A DNA stretch of 64,000 nt from Kosakonia radicincitans DSM 16656 (GCF_000280495.2 NZ_CP018016.1:5394001-5458000), one strand, 5' to 3'. Shown: positions 43,459 to 53,489, counted from the stretch's first letter. Numbers and translations: made by a program. Notes: a model not told the origin generated them from the sequence alone.

Positions 43459-44865
43459 TTATTCATCGTCGTATTGTGGCCCTGCATAATTATCAAAACG
43501 TGACCACTGCCCGTTAAAGGTCAGACGTACCGTACCGATCGGCCCGTTACGCTGCTTACCAATAATGATTTCTGCAATGCCTTTTAAATCGCTGTTTTCG
43601 TGATAAACCTCGTCACGATAGATAAACATGATTAAGTCGGCGTCCTGCTCGATAGAACCGGATTCACGCAGGTCGGAGTTGACCGGGCGTTTATCGGCGC
43701 GCTGCTCCAGGGAACGGTTAAGCTGCGACAGCGCCACCACCGGCACCTGCAACTCTTTTGCCAGCGCTTTCAGCGAGCGGGAGATTTCGGCTATCTCCAG
43801 CGTACGGTTGTCGGAAAGCGACGGTACACGCATCAACTGAAGGTAGTCGATCATAATCAGGCCAATCCCGCCGTGCTCGCGGGCAATACGCCGCGCGCGC
43901 GAACGCACTTCTGTCGGCGTCAGGCCGGAGGAGTCATCAATGTAGATATTGCGTTTTTCCAGCAGGATCCCCATGGTGCCGGAGATGCGCGCCCAGTCTT
44001 CATCGTCAAGCTGGCCGGTACGGATGCGCGTCTGGTCCACGCGCGACAGCGACGCCAGAGAACGCATCATAATCTGTTCTGATGGCATCTCAAGACTGAA
44101 GATAAGAACCGGTTTATCCTGCAACATTGCCGCATTTTCGACGAGATTCATGGCAAATGTTGTTTTACCCATCGACGGACGGGCAGCAACAATAATCAGA
44201 TCTGACGGCTGCAAACCTGCCGTCTTTTTATTGAGATCTTCATAGCCGGTGTTCACGCCCGTGACACCATCATGCGGCTGCTGGAAAAGCTGTTCGATGC
44301 GCGAGACAGTTGCCTCAAGCACATCGGCGATATTTTTCGGACCTTCGTCTTTATTGGCGCGGCTTTCGGCGATCTTAAACACCCGCGATTCCGCCAGATC
44401 GAGCAGATCTTCGCTGGTGCGCCCCTGCGGATCGAAACCGGCGTTAGCGATTTCATTGGCTACCGCGATCATCTCGCGAACCACGGCACGTTCACGCACG
44501 ATATCGGCATAAGCGCTGATATTCGCCGCACTTGGCGTGTTTTTTGATAACTCAGCCAGATAGGCAAAGCCGCCGACAATATCCAGTTGCCCTTGCAGTT
44601 CCAGCGATTCAGCCAGGGTGATCAGGTCGATAGGTTTCCCCATCTCCTGCAAGCGATGCATCTCGGTAAAAATATGACGGTGCGGACGGGTATAAAAGTC
44701 TTCGGCCACGACGCGCTCGGCGACGTCGTCCCAGCGCTCATTATCCAGCATTAAACCGCCCAACACCGACTGCTCCGCTTCGATGGAATGTGGAGGCACT
44801 TTCATTCCCTCGACCTGTCTGTCAGGGGTTTCAGTCTGTTTGTTGAAGGGTTTATTTCCTGCCAT
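43459..44865 (-). CDS. dnaB: Replicative DNA helicase DnaB
   Basis: A 468-residue RecA-type hexameric helicase: N-terminal collar domain (~25-150, PPHSIEAEQSVLGGLMLDNE), linker and motor domain with Walker A ARPSMGKTT (~230) and 'IGLIMIDYLQLM' Walker B. It unwinds DNA ahead of the replication fork. Divergent from qorA; upstream of alr. Confidence 0.97.
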   Translation of the reverse strand: MAGNKPFNKQTETPDRQVEGMKVPPHSIEAEQSVLGGLMLDNERWDDVAERVVAEDFYTRPHRHIFTEMHRLQEMGKPIDLITLAESLELQGQLDIVGGFAYLAELSKNTPSAANISAYADIVRERAVVREMIAVANEIANAGFDPQGRTSEDLLDLAESRVFKIAESRANKDEGPKNIADVLEATVSRIEQLFQQPHDGVTGVNTGYEDLNKKTAGLQPSDLIIVAARPSMGKTTFAMNLVENAAMLQDKPVLIFSLEMPSEQIMMRSLASLSRVDQTRIRTGQLDDEDWARISGTMGILLEKRNIYIDDSSGLTPTEVRSRARRIAREHGGIGLIMIDYLQLMRVPSLSDNRTLEIAEISRSLKALAKELQVPVVALSQLNRSLEQRADKRPVNSDLRESGSIEQDADLIMFIYRDEVYHENSDLKGIAEIIIGKQRNGPIGTVRLTFNGQWSRFDNYAGPQYDDE

Positions 44866-44924
44866 AGTGAATGGAGCTATCCGGGTTATGAATGGTTCGA
44901 AAGATTATCACATCAGGAGGAAGC

Positions 44925-45908
44925 ATGGCGACACGAATAGAATTTCACAAGCATGGCGGCCCCGACGTGCTCAGCGCGGTGGAATTTACCCCCGCCGCTC
45001 CGGCAGAAAACGAGGTGCAGGTGGAAAATAAAGCCGTTGGCATCAACTACATCGACACCTACATTCGCAGCGGCTTATACCCGCCTCCCGCGCTGCCAAG
45101 CGGGCTGGGAACCGAAGCCGCTGGCGTGGTGAGTAAAGTCGGCAGTAACGTCACGCATATTAAGGTCGGCGATCGCGTGGTATATGCGCAATCCGGGCTT
45201 GGCGCGTACAGTTCGGTGCATAACGTTCTGGCAGACAAAGTGGCCGTCCTGCCAAACGCCATCTCCTTTGAACAAGCCGCCGCCTCGTTCCTGAAGGGGC
45301 TGACGGTGTTCTATCTGCTGCGCAAAACCTACGACATCAAACCCAATGAGATCTTTTTATTCCACGCAGCGGCGGGCGGCGTCGGGCTGATTGCCTGCCA
45401 GTGGGCGAAAGCGCTGGGCGCGAAGCTTATCGGCACCGTAGGTTCGGCGCAAAAAGCGCAGCGTGCATTACAGGCCGGCGCCTGGCAGGTGATCAACTAC
45501 AGCGAAGAGAATGTGGTTGAACGCGTTAAGGCGCTGACCGACGGTAAAAAGGTCAGCGTGGTGTATGACTCGGTGGGTAAAGATACCTGGGAAATTTCCC
45601 TCGACTGCCTGCATCGCCGTGGGCTGATGGTCAGTTTTGGCAACTCCTCCGGGCCAGTTACTGGCGTGAACCTGGGCATTCTCAACCAGAAGGGCTCTCT
45701 TTATGCCACCCGCCCTTCCCTGAACGGCTATATCACCACCCGCGAAGAGTTACAGGAAGCCAGCAATGAGCTGTTCTCGCTGATCGCCAGCGGGGTAATT
45801 AAAGTGGATGTGGCCGACAACCAGAAGTTCGCGCTGAAGGATGCGCAACGGGCGCATGAAGCGCTGGAGAGCCGGGCCACGCAAGGCTCAAGCCTGCTGA
45901 TCCCGTGA
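44925..45908 (+). CDS. qorA: NADPH:quinone oxidoreductase QorA
   Basis: A 327-residue zinc-independent member of the medium-chain dehydrogenase family (MATRIEFHKHGGPDVLSAVE), with the nucleotide-binding motif AAAGGVG (~148-154). It reduces quinones with NADPH. AGGAGG precedes ATG 44925. Divergent from dnaB, monocistronic, with its own terminator. Confidence 0.96.
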   Translation: MATRIEFHKHGGPDVLSAVEFTPAAPAENEVQVENKAVGINYIDTYIRSGLYPPPALPSGLGTEAAGVVSKVGSNVTHIKVGDRVVYAQSGLGAYSSVHNVLADKVAVLPNAISFEQAAASFLKGLTVFYLLRKTYDIKPNEIFLFHAAAGGVGLIACQWAKALGAKLIGTVGSAQKAQRALQAGAWQVINYSEENVVERVKALTDGKKVSVVYDSVGKDTWEISLDCLHRRGLMVSFGNSSGPVTGVNLGILNQKGSLYATRPSLNGYITTREELQEASNELFSLIASGVIKVDVADNQKFALKDAQRAHEALESRATQGSSLLIP

Positions 45909-45927
45909 GATAAGTCTCAGAAAGAAT

Positions 45928-45960
45928 TAGGGCTTCCCGCAGGAAGCCCTTTCTTTTTTT
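45928..45960 (+). terminator. Terminator of qorA
   Basis: AGGGCTTCC-CGC-(A)GGAAGCCCT stem followed by a T-rich tract (TTCTTTTTTT). Confidence 0.92.
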
Positions 45961-46097
45961 AGTTCGGCTGCATTGTAGGGTACAGCGCGATGAATTCGTT
46001 AACGCCGCGATAGTGACAGATTTGATATCTAAATCCTATTCGGTTCTAAGCAATGCTGCTGGAAATGTCTCAGGGTTGTGACGAACCACTCAATACT

Positions 46098-46340
46098 TTA
46101 GTAACGCCAGCGGTTATTGCGTTGATAACGTGGAACCTTCGGCTCTTTGATAGTACGAATCACCCAGACTACCGCCACGGCCAGCAGCAGCCAGGGCAAC
46201 AGTTTGATCATCAAAGCAAAAAGTCCGCCCAAAAACATCACTGCGGCGGCAACCAGCAGCGCGGCGATAATGCCGAGCAGTGAAACGCCGGTCACCAGCA
46301 ACATGACAAAAAAGCCAATAATAAACAGTAGTTCCAGCAT
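46098..46340 (-). CDS. pspG: Phage shock protein G
   Basis: An 80-residue inner-membrane protein (MLELLFIIGFFVMLLVTGVS) with two to three TM helices (~3-25, 27-48, 50-65) and a basic tail (KVPRYQRNNRWRY). It belongs to the PspF regulon for envelope stress. A sigma-54 promoter lies 36 bp upstream. Confidence 0.95.
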   Translation of the reverse strand: MLELLFIIGFFVMLLVTGVSLLGIIAALLVAAAVMFLGGLFALMIKLLPWLLLAVAVVWVIRTIKEPKVPRYQRNNRWRY

Positions 46341-46375
46341 GATCTTCTCCAGAGAATCGGTAATGCCTTTTACAT

Positions 46376-46391
46376 TACAAGAAGCATGCCA
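46376..46391 (-). promoter_or_regulatory. Sigma-54 promoter of pspG
   Basis: On the minus strand TGGCATG-CTTC-TTGTA fits the -24/-12 consensus (TGGCACR-N4-TTGCW) with the right GG-to-GC-type spacing. PspF activates this promoter in E. coli. Confidence 0.8.
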
Positions 46392-46410
46392 AAAATAACC
46401 TTTTGATTTT

Positions 46411-46441
46411 AAAATAAAAAACCCTGCAACGCAGTGCAGGG
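46411..46441 (-). terminator. Terminator of dusA
   Basis: CCCTGCA/TGCAGGG stem with a T-rich tract on the minus strand (complement of AAAATAAAAAA), 33 bp after the dusA stop. Confidence 0.85.
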
Positions 46442-46473
46442 CTTAGTGAATTTGACCATCTTTTAGTGAAATT

Positions 46474-47493
46474 TTAACGCTTCGATGCCACCAGGTTTAG
46501 CGCGTGCTCCACTACCGCGATATCAGCGCCTGCTTTGTGCGCATTTTCGCTCAGATAACGACGCCACTGACGCGCGCCCGGCACGCCCTGGAATAACCCG
46601 AGCATATGACGCGTGATATGACCAAGATAAGCGCCCTGGCTCAGTTCGCGTTCAATGTAGGGATACATTGCGCGAACCACGGCGACAGGATCGGCATCCA
46701 CAACATCGGCACCGTAAATCTCCCGATCGACAGCGGCCAGAATTCCCGGATTCTGATAGGCTTCGCGCCCGACCATGACCCCATCCATATGCTGCAAATG
46801 GGCTTTGGCCTCTTCCAGCGATTTTATACCGCCATTGATCGCCATCTTCAGGTGCGGGAAATCGCGTTTAAGTTGATAGACGCGCGGGTAATCCAGCGGC
46901 GGGATCTCGCGGTTCTCTTTTGGACTCAGACCAGAGAGCCAGGCTTTACGGGCATGAATGGTGAAGCTTTCACACTCGCCTTTACCAGCAACGGTACCAA
47001 TAAAATCGCAGAGGAATTCGTAGCTATCCTGATCGTCGATGCCAATACGGGTTTTCACCGTCACCGGAATAGAAACCACGTCGCGCATCGCTTTCACGCA
47101 GTCCGCCACCAGTTGCGCTTCGCCCATCAGGCAGGCGCCAAAACGCCCGTTCTGTACGCGATCGGACGGACAACCGACGTTAAGGTTGATCTCATCGTAA
47201 CCGCGCGCTTGCGCAAGCTTCGCACAGTGCGCAAGCTGTGCCGGATCGCTGCCGCCCAGTTGCAGCGCCACCGGGTGCTCTTCCTCGCTGTACGCCAGAT
47301 AATCACCTTTGCCATGAATAATGGCGCCCGTCGTCACCATTTCGGTATAGAGCAGCGTCTGGCGCGACAGTAAACGCAGGAAGTAGCGGCAATGTCTGTC
47401 CGTCCAGTCGAGCATCGGAGCGACGCTGAATCGCCCATACCAGTGATTGTCAGAATTTACAGGCATTACGCTGGTTTGGCTGGCGTTAGTCAT
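46474..47493 (-). CDS. dusA: tRNA-dihydrouridine synthase A
   Basis: A 339-residue FMN-dependent enzyme ([20 protein letters not shown]) with the catalytic Cys in [14 protein letters not shown]. It reduces U20/U20a in the tRNA D-loop. Alternative start at MPVNSDNHW (9 residues later) possible. Upstream of pspG, each with its own signals. Confidence 0.96.
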   Translation of the reverse strand: MTNASQTSVMPVNSDNHWYGRFSVAPMLDWTDRHCRYFLRLLSRQTLLYTEMVTTGAIIHGKGDYLAYSEEEHPVALQLGGSDPAQLAHCAKLAQARGYDEINLNVGCPSDRVQNGRFGACLMGEAQLVADCVKAMRDVVSIPVTVKTRIGIDDQDSYEFLCDFIGTVAGKGECESFTIHARKAWLSGLSPKENREIPPLDYPRVYQLKRDFPHLKMAINGGIKSLEEAKAHLQHMDGVMVGREAYQNPGILAAVDREIYGADVVDADPVAVVRAMYPYIERELSQGAYLGHITRHMLGLFQGVPGARQWRRYLSENAHKAGADIAVVEHALNLVASKR

Positions 47494-47687
47494 TTCAGAA
47501 TTACCGTGCTTTGATTTCCAGAAAAAGAGGTGCTCTCACCGCTATTCCGCCGGTGAGCGAAAGCAATAGACAATAAGATTTTCTATTGTATCACATTCGC
47601 TGTAAGTCACTGGAGAAGGCATTTTTTCACCTTGTTGAGACACGGTTCCCTTTCTATATTTTTTCTAACGCACAAGGAGTCTTAACC

Positions 47688-47706
47688 CAATAGCAGAAAG
47701 CTATTG
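47688..47706 (+). repeat. Short perfect hairpin upstream of ycaC
   Basis: CAATAGC-AGAAA-GCTATTG, a 7-bp perfect stem 22 bp before the start codon; it may be a regulator site or a leader structure. Confidence 0.45.
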
Positions 47707-47728
47707 TCAACTGAAACAGGGAGTTATT

Positions 47729-48352
47729 ATGTCTAAACCGTATGTTCGTCTTGATAAAAATGATGCAGCCGTTCTGTTAGTTGATCATCAAACGGGTTTG
47801 TTATCTCTGGTAAGAGATATCGAGCCGGACAAGTTCAAAAATAATGTTCTGGCGTTAAGCGATCTCGCCAAATATTTCAAATTGCCCACGATTTTGACCA
47901 CGAGTTTTGAAACCGGACCGAATGGCCCGCTGGTACCGGAACTTAAAGCGCAGTTCCCGGATGCGCCTTATATTGCCCGCCCGGGTAACATCAATGCCTG
48001 GGATAACGAAGATTTCGTTAAGGCCGTCAAAGCAACCGGCAAGAAGCAGTTGATTATTGCTGGCGTGGTGACGGAAGTGTGCGTTGCTTTCCCGGCGTTA
48101 TCCGCCATTGAAGAGGGCTATGAAGTGTTTGTTATTACCGACGCTTCAGGAACATTCAATGAAATTACACGTCATTCCGCATGGGATCGTATGTCCCAGG
48201 CTGGCGTGCAGTTGATGACATGGTTTGGTGCCGCCTGCGAATTACACCGCGACTGGCGTAATGATATTGAAGGTCTGGCAACGCTGTTTTCCAACCATAT
48301 TCCTGATTACCGTAATCTGATGACCAGCTACGACAAGCTCACCGGTAAATAA
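47729..48352 (+). CDS. ycaC: Isochorismatase-like cysteine hydrolase YcaC
   Basis: A 207-residue protein nearly identical to E. coli YcaC as I recall it, with the catalytic triad Asp19 (LLVDHQ), Arg84 (IARPGN) and Cys118 (VVTEVCVAFP). The family hydrolyses amide or imide bonds; YcaC forms octamers and its substrate is unknown. In E. coli it lies at another locus, so its place between dusA and zur is a difference. GGGAG precedes ATG 47729. Confidence 0.92.
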   Translation: MSKPYVRLDKNDAAVLLVDHQTGLLSLVRDIEPDKFKNNVLALSDLAKYFKLPTILTTSFETGPNGPLVPELKAQFPDAPYIARPGNINAWDNEDFVKAVKATGKKQLIIAGVVTEVCVAFPALSAIEEGYEVFVITDASGTFNEITRHSAWDRMSQAGVQLMTWFGAACELHRDWRNDIEGLATLFSNHIPDYRNLMTSYDKLTGK

Positions 48353-48354
48353 GC

Positions 48355-48388
48355 GCCAATAAAACCGGAGGCGCAATGCCTCCGGTTA
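48355..48388 (-). terminator. Terminator between ycaC and the TraF-like gene
   Basis: AACCGGAGGC/GCCTCCGGTT stem (48363-48387) with TTTTATT on the minus side; it ends the TraF-like transcript and may help end ycaC. Confidence 0.8.
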
Positions 48389-48392
48389 CTCA

Positions 48393-49709
48393 TCAGAAAG
48401 TCACGCTAAGCTGTGCTCCGGCCCCCCAGGTTTGATCTTCACCCACCAGACCCATCAGATCGATATGCACGCGATTAAACGGCGCAAATCCGACACCGCC
48501 GGTAAAGACGTTTTTATCATCCCCTTTGACATCCGCGCGGTAACCGGCACGCACCGCCAGCCAGCTCAACGGGCGAACTTCCGCACCCACGCCGACATAC
48601 TGGGAATTTTTCTCGCTCTTAAAGCCTTTAGTCTCGGTTAAATCACCGTCGGCGCTCAGTGTCAGCAGGTCGTTATGCCATGCCGCGCCTGCCGTCACGA
48701 CCGGGCTAATCTGGTAAGTATCTTTATAGCTCACCACATCGCCCGTTCTGCCGTTGCGAATACGAATGTCTTTGGTATCAATGTCACGGGAGATCAGGTT
48801 TGTACCGGTCAAACCGACCGTCACATTCTCGCCGAAATCCGCGGCCAGGCCGACATCCACGTTGAAGCCGGTATCATCGGTACGGTAGCGGCTGCTGTTC
48901 CAGTCACTACTTTTGTAGTCATAAATCGACGCCGTATAGTTGTAGACCCAGGTTTTCTGTAATTTTGGCGTCACGCCAACGGATAACGGTACGCCGCCGA
49001 CATCAAACTGGCGAGCCATCGCAATGCCGTAATCCGAGACGATAGCCGCGCGGCCTGAAGCGGTTGAGTTGAGGTTTTTGGTGATTTCTTCGCTGCCATT
49101 CGGCGATATCACCGCATTCAGCGCTTCACCGGCGGCGACGGCGGTGCTGTTCTCAATACTGCGCAGGTAGTCAATGTCCTGCTGATCGATTGACGACGTG
49201 ACGCGCGCATGGGCATAAGCTTTCGTCACAAATGCCACGGAAAGGACATCATTGGGGATACTTACCGCGATACCGGCGGCGGCTTTGGCCTGCGCTGTTT
49301 TCCCTCTCAGAAACTCCAGCTCATTCGCCAAATCGCCCGCGGCGCTCTGAAATTGCCTTACCGTACCGAGCGGATTAGCAATAATTTCCGCAGCGGTGAG
49401 GTTATCGACCACATCTTTGTAGCCATCGATTTTGTCATTGATATCGTCGATCTCGTCGCGCAGATTATCTTTGTCGCTAATTTGCGCCTGTACGCTCGGC
49501 AGGATGACGGTAATATCATCATCGGGTTTTGCTTTTGCTAACAGTGCCGGGTTGATTAATGGCCCGCTGCCATAATTCGCAGATGCAACGCCCGTTCCCC
49601 CCATTGCATCATTACGTGCTTCTGCCCAGGTATTGGCTGCCCCTGCCTGATTTGCCACAAAAAAGGAGACAGCGATCGCGACCAGCGAAAGTTTACGTTT
49701 TTTTTCCAC
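48393..49709 (-). CDS. TraF-like (PF13729-type) outer-membrane barrel protein
   Basis: A 438-residue exported protein: signal peptide (~1-24, ending NQAGA), conserved 'ARNDAMGGTGVASANYGSGPLINPALLA', a helical stretch (~80-150), then alternating beta-strands to the end, which finishes in the outer-membrane signature 'GAGAQLSVTF'. Databases call this group 'conjugal transfer protein TraF', but no conjugation genes are nearby and it resembles FadL/OMPP1-type barrels, so the name should not be read as function. Not in E. coli K-12 at this place as far as I recall. Confidence 0.8.
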   Translation of the reverse strand: MEKKRKLSLVAIAVSFFVANQAGAANTWAEARNDAMGGTGVASANYGSGPLINPALLAKAKPDDDITVILPSVQAQISDKDNLRDEIDDINDKIDGYKDVVDNLTAAEIIANPLGTVRQFQSAAGDLANELEFLRGKTAQAKAAAGIAVSIPNDVLSVAFVTKAYAHARVTSSIDQQDIDYLRSIENSTAVAAGEALNAVISPNGSEEITKNLNSTASGRAAIVSDYGIAMARQFDVGGVPLSVGVTPKLQKTWVYNYTASIYDYKSSDWNSSRYRTDDTGFNVDVGLAADFGENVTVGLTGTNLISRDIDTKDIRIRNGRTGDVVSYKDTYQISPVVTAGAAWHNDLLTLSADGDLTETKGFKSEKNSQYVGVGAEVRPLSWLAVRAGYRADVKGDDKNVFTGGVGFAPFNRVHIDLMGLVGEDQTWGAGAQLSVTF

Positions 49710-49991
49710 AGTATGCGTCTCGTAGCCAGATGAGTTTTAAGCCTGTAAGTATTCGCACAAACAGGAATGCACTATTGCTGTGAATAACGTAAGAAAATGA
49801 AGCTAAATTGCCGGAATACCCGTAAGTACCCGGAGATTATTGTTTTAAGTGATGACCATCACTATTTATAGATGACGGAATCCATTTCGGGAAGCGATCC
49901 AGAGAAATGGAGATTGCTGGCCACGATCTCGGCGTTTTCGACAGGACATGGTAAAGTGTATGGCTTGTATTTCCCCAACCGGAGAGCGCCT

Positions 49992-50507
49992 ATGGATAAG
50001 ACCACTTCGCAAGAGATGTTAGCGCAGGCTGAAAAGCTGTGCGTGCAGCGCAACGTGCGCCTGACTCCCCAGCGTCTTGAAGTGTTGAGATTACTCAGCC
50101 TGCAACAAAGTGCCATCAGCGCGTACGATCTGCTCGATCTGCTGCGTGAAAGCGAACCGCAGGCCAAGCCGCCGACGGTGTATCGCGCTCTTGATTTCCT
50201 GCTGGAACAAGGGTTCGTACATAAAGTCGAATCAACAAACAGCTACGTGCTGTGCCACCTTTTTGACCAGCCGACGCACACATCCGCGATGTTTATCTGC
50301 GATCGCTGTGGTTCGGTAAAAGAAGAGCAGGCGGAAGGCGTGGAAGATATTATGCATGCGCTGGCGGCAAAGATGGGCTTTGCTCTGCGACATAATGTCA
50401 TTGAAGCTCACGGCTTATGTGCAGACTGTGTCGAAGTGGAGTCCTGCCGTCATCACGACCATTGCCACCACGACCACACCGTGCAGGTGAAGAAAAAGCC
50501 ACGTTAA
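49992..50507 (+). CDS. zur: Zinc uptake regulator Zur
   Basis: A 171-residue Fur-family repressor (MDKTTSQEMLAQAEKLCVQR) with winged helix (~25-90), structural zinc cysteines (CDRCGS, CADCVEVESC) and a His-rich tail (HHDHCHHDH). With Zn2+ it represses znuABC and related genes. ATG 49992 gives the E. coli length. Its left intergenic region (49710-49991) holds its promoter. Confidence 0.96.
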   Translation: MDKTTSQEMLAQAEKLCVQRNVRLTPQRLEVLRLLSLQQSAISAYDLLDLLRESEPQAKPPTVYRALDFLLEQGFVHKVESTNSYVLCHLFDQPTHTSAMFICDRCGSVKEEQAEGVEDIMHALAAKMGFALRHNVIEAHGLCADCVEVESCRHHDHCHHDHTVQVKKKPR

Positions 50508-50611
50508 TCTTTTGAGCGGGACGATAGATAAAACAGCTGGAGGGGTGGTACATCCTTGTACCTTCGGGCAGGGTAGCCTTAGAGGGTTAGCACAATGAGG
50601 AGATGTGCAGG

Positions 50612-50821
50612 CTACCAGCGGTAGTCGTTACGCGTTTCCCAATCTGTAACTTCTTTCTCCGCCTGGTCTTTGGCATAACCGTAACGCTCCTGGATTTTAC
50701 CTACCAGCTGGTCACGTTTACCTTCGATGATGGTCATATCATCATCGGTCAGTTTGCCCCATTTTTCTTTAACAGTGCCTTTGAACTGTTTCCAGTTACC
50801 GCCGACTTCGTCTTTATTCAT
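50612..50821 (-). CDS. yjbJ: CsbD-family stress protein YjbJ
   Basis: A 69-residue hydrophilic protein (MNKDEVGGNWKQFKGTVKEK, ending NDYRW), CsbD-like, abundant in stationary phase in E. coli under RpoS. Function unknown. An AAGGAGT ribosome site precedes ATG 50821. Confidence 0.95.
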   Translation of the reverse strand: MNKDEVGGNWKQFKGTVKEKWGKLTDDDMTIIEGKRDQLVGKIQERYGYAKDQAEKEVTDWETRNDYRW

Positions 50822-50985
50822 CGTTGACTCCTTATCGTTCGGTTAAATATGTATTCGTTCTGCTGAACGTACTGATTATTGTAGTTAAGGATTCCGGCAA
50901 TCGATTTTTATTCGGAATCTTTAACCGTCGAGATGATTAAAAACAGCATAAGCGAGACGAGGGAACAGGCAAAAGCCTGGCAATA

Positions 50986-52320
50986 TCAGGAAGGATTCGC
51001 GTCGGAAAACCAGCTGCCATTACGCCAGTGGCGACGCCACAGCCAGGCAAGCGTAAGCCCGCGCAGGGCGAGAAAGACGGTCAGCGATAGCCATAAACCG
51101 TGATTCCCCAACACCGGAACCGTCAGCAGCGTGACAGCAAACCCGGCAGCGGCAATCGCCATACTGTTACGCATCTCCGCTGCGCGCGTGGCGCCAACAA
51201 ACATGCCATCCAGCAAGTAACACCACACGCCCACCAGCGGCAGAATCACTTGCCAGAATAGGTAATGCCCGGCGAGCGTCTGCAAGGCAGGAAGCGAAGT
51301 CAGCAAGGCAATAATGTTGTCGCCTGCCAGCGCATAAATCGCCGCAAAGAACAGCGCCACCAGCCCGGCCTGGCGGCACGCCGCTCGCCAGACTTCCATC
51401 AATTGACTGCCGTCGCGCGCGCCGTAGGCCTGCCCGGAATGCGCTTCGACCGCGTAGGCAAAACCATCCAGCGCATACGCTGTAAAGGTGAGAAACATCA
51501 TCAGCACCGCGTTAGCGGCGACTGTCTCGCCACCAAGACGCGCGCCCAGTACGGTGATTGAGCCAAAGCAGAGCTGCAAGAGCAGCGAGCGCAGCATGAT
51601 ATCGCGGTTAAGCGCTAATAAGCGCCGCATACCGCCGCGCCAGGCATTTTTCAGCGCTGGCAGGGTGATGCCGCGCATCACCAACACGCGGTGCACCATC
51701 AGCAGACCGATGGCGAAAGTCGCATACTCAGCCACAACGGTGGCGAGCGCTGCCCCCTGCACATTCATGTGCAGACCCATCACCAGCCACAGGTCGAGAA
51801 CAATGTTGAGGAGGTTCCCTACCACCAGCAGGATCACCGGAGCACGGGCATACTGCACGCCCAGCAACCAGCCGAGTAATACCAGATTTCCCAACGACGC
51901 TGGCGCACTCAGCCAGCGGATATTAAGAAAGCGCCGCGCTTGTTCCAGCACGGCTTCGCTCCCACCGGTGATGTGCAGCGCTAGATCGATGAGCGGCGTA
52001 CGCAGCAACATAATTCCCCCGCCAGCCAACAGCGCCAGTAGCAGCGGTTGTACCAGCGCGCGCGCCAGCGCAGGTGCGTTTTTCGCGCCAAACGCCTGTG
52101 CCGTAAGACCGGTTGTGCTCATCCGCAAAAACAGCAGCAGCATAAACAAAAAGCTGGTAGCCGTTGCGCCAATCGCCACGCCGCCGAGGTAAACAGGGCT
52201 ATCCAGGTGCCCGACCACGGCGGTATCCACCAGTCCCAGTAACGGAACAGTGATATTGGAGAAGATCATGGGCAGCGCAAGCCGCCACAGTGCTCTGTCA
52301 GATGCATTCAGCAACGGCAT
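50986..52320 (-). CDS. dinF: MATE family efflux protein DinF
   Basis: A 444-residue protein with 12 hydrophobic helices (LWRLALPMIFSNITVPLLGL at the N-terminus), a multidrug/toxin extrusion transporter. It follows lexA in the same direction (77 bp), forming the SOS-induced lexA-dinF operon. Confidence 0.95.
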   Translation of the reverse strand: MPLLNASDRALWRLALPMIFSNITVPLLGLVDTAVVGHLDSPVYLGGVAIGATATSFLFMLLLFLRMSTTGLTAQAFGAKNAPALARALVQPLLLALLAGGGIMLLRTPLIDLALHITGGSEAVLEQARRFLNIRWLSAPASLGNLVLLGWLLGVQYARAPVILLVVGNLLNIVLDLWLVMGLHMNVQGAALATVVAEYATFAIGLLMVHRVLVMRGITLPALKNAWRGGMRRLLALNRDIMLRSLLLQLCFGSITVLGARLGGETVAANAVLMMFLTFTAYALDGFAYAVEAHSGQAYGARDGSQLMEVWRAACRQAGLVALFFAAIYALAGDNIIALLTSLPALQTLAGHYLFWQVILPLVGVWCYLLDGMFVGATRAAEMRNSMAIAAAGFAVTLLTVPVLGNHGLWLSLTVFLALRGLTLAWLWRRHWRNGSWFSDANPS

Positions 52321-52397
52321 GGCAGTGTCGAATCAATGGGGGAAAAGTGTATTACGCAGCGCCACGGTATTCTGTGTCGCTGCGAAAAGAACAGGCG

Positions 52398-53012
52398 TTA
52401 GAGCCATGTACCATTACGGATGACGCCAACCGCCAGCCCTTCAATGGTGAAGTTTTGATCGCGCAGATCGACGACGATCGGGGAAAACTCGCTGTTTTCC
52501 GGCAGCAGTTCGACGGTGTTACCCTGTTTTTTCAGACGTTTCACGGTAACTTCATCATCAATACGTGCGACGACCACCTGGCCGTTACGCACGTCCTGCG
52601 TTTTATGCACTGCGAGCAGGTCGCCGTCCATAATACCGATGTCTTTCATCGACATACCGCTGACGCGCAGCAGGAAATCCGCGTGAGGCTTGAAGAGATC
52701 GGGATCGACCTGATAGTGACCCTCGATATGCTGTTGCGCCAGCAGCGGTTCACCCGCAGCAACGCGGCCAATCAGCGGTAAACCGATATCCTCTTCTTCT
52801 TCCAGCAGCAGACGCAAACCACGCGATGCGCCGGAGACGATTTCGATAACCCCTTTGCGCGCAAGCGCTTTCAGGTGTTCTTCAGCCGCATTTGGGGAAC
52901 GGAACCCCAATTGCTGTGCGATTTCCGCACGCGTTGGTGGCATACCGGTTTGGGTGATGCGATCGCGGATGAGATCGAACACCTCTTGCTGCCTGGCCGT
53001 TAATGCTTTCAT
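52398..53012 (-). CDS. lexA: SOS repressor LexA
   Basis: A 204-residue repressor: winged-helix domain (~1-70) and protease domain with cleavage site Ala86-Gly87 (RVAAGEP), Ser121 (GMSMKD) and Lys158 (VTVKRL). It is two residues longer than E. coli LexA because of an insertion in the acidic linker (EEEEDIGLP). RecA filaments trigger self-cleavage. Two LexA boxes upstream give autorepression. Confidence 0.98.
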   Translation of the reverse strand: MKALTARQQEVFDLIRDRITQTGMPPTRAEIAQQLGFRSPNAAEEHLKALARKGVIEIVSGASRGLRLLLEEEEDIGLPLIGRVAAGEPLLAQQHIEGHYQVDPDLFKPHADFLLRVSGMSMKDIGIMDGDLLAVHKTQDVRNGQVVVARIDDEVTVKRLKKQGNTVELLPENSEFSPIVVDLRDQNFTIEGLAVGVIRNGTWL

Positions 53013-53020
53013 CCCGCCCC

Positions 53021-53057
53021 CTGGGTGTATATACAGTTATGCTGTGAGTATATACAG
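53021..53057 (-). promoter_or_regulatory. Two LexA boxes in the lexA promoter
   Basis: CTGTATATACTCACAG (53042-53057, read on the minus strand) and CTGTATATACACCCAG (53021-53036) are 21 bp apart, identical in arrangement to E. coli lexA. Confidence 0.95.
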
Positions 53058-53120
53058 TCAAAGGCGATTTTGGAACCAAATTTAAGCAAAAAACCAGGGA
53101 GTTATTGATTTCTGGAAGCG

Positions 53121-53489
53121 TTATCGAAAATGCGACCAAAGAAGCGAGATCCAGGTAAACAGCGCCAGCAGGATCGACATCAGCACTGCCGCCGATCCCA
53201 TATCCTTCGCCCGACCGGAAAGTTCGTGAAATTCAGAACCAATTCGGTCTACGACAGCTTCAATTGCACTATTTAGGATTTCAACAATCATTACTAGCGA
53301 CACCGAGCTAATCAGCAATACCCGTGTGACCGTGTCAATGTCCAGCCAGCAAGCAATAATGATAGCTAAAACAACGGCTACCAGCTCCTGACGGAAGGCG
53401 GCTTCATTGATCCATGCAGCGCGAACGCCCTTCCATGAGTAACCTGCTGCTTTAATGATTCGGGTAATTCCGGTGGTATTATTGGCCAT
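53121..53489 (-). CDS. dgkA: Diacylglycerol kinase DgkA
   Basis: A 122-residue inner-membrane enzyme with three TM helices (~32-48, 53-70, 97-118) and the conserved 'NSAIEAVVDRIGSEFHELSGRAKDMGSAAV' catalytic stretch. It recycles diacylglycerol from membrane-derived oligosaccharide synthesis to phosphatidate. Divergent from plsB. Confidence 0.97.
   Translation of the reverse strand: MANNTTGITRIIKAAGYSWKGVRAAWINEAAFRQELVAVVLAIIIACWLDIDTVTRVLLISSVSLVMIVEILNSAIEAVVDRIGSEFHELSGRAKDMGSAAVLMSILLALFTWISLLWSHFR

Noticed and set aside
48393..49709. Evidence of a conjugative element from the TraF-like gene
   Set aside because: No relaxase, pilus, coupling-protein or integrase genes nearby; flanks are conserved chromosomal genes.
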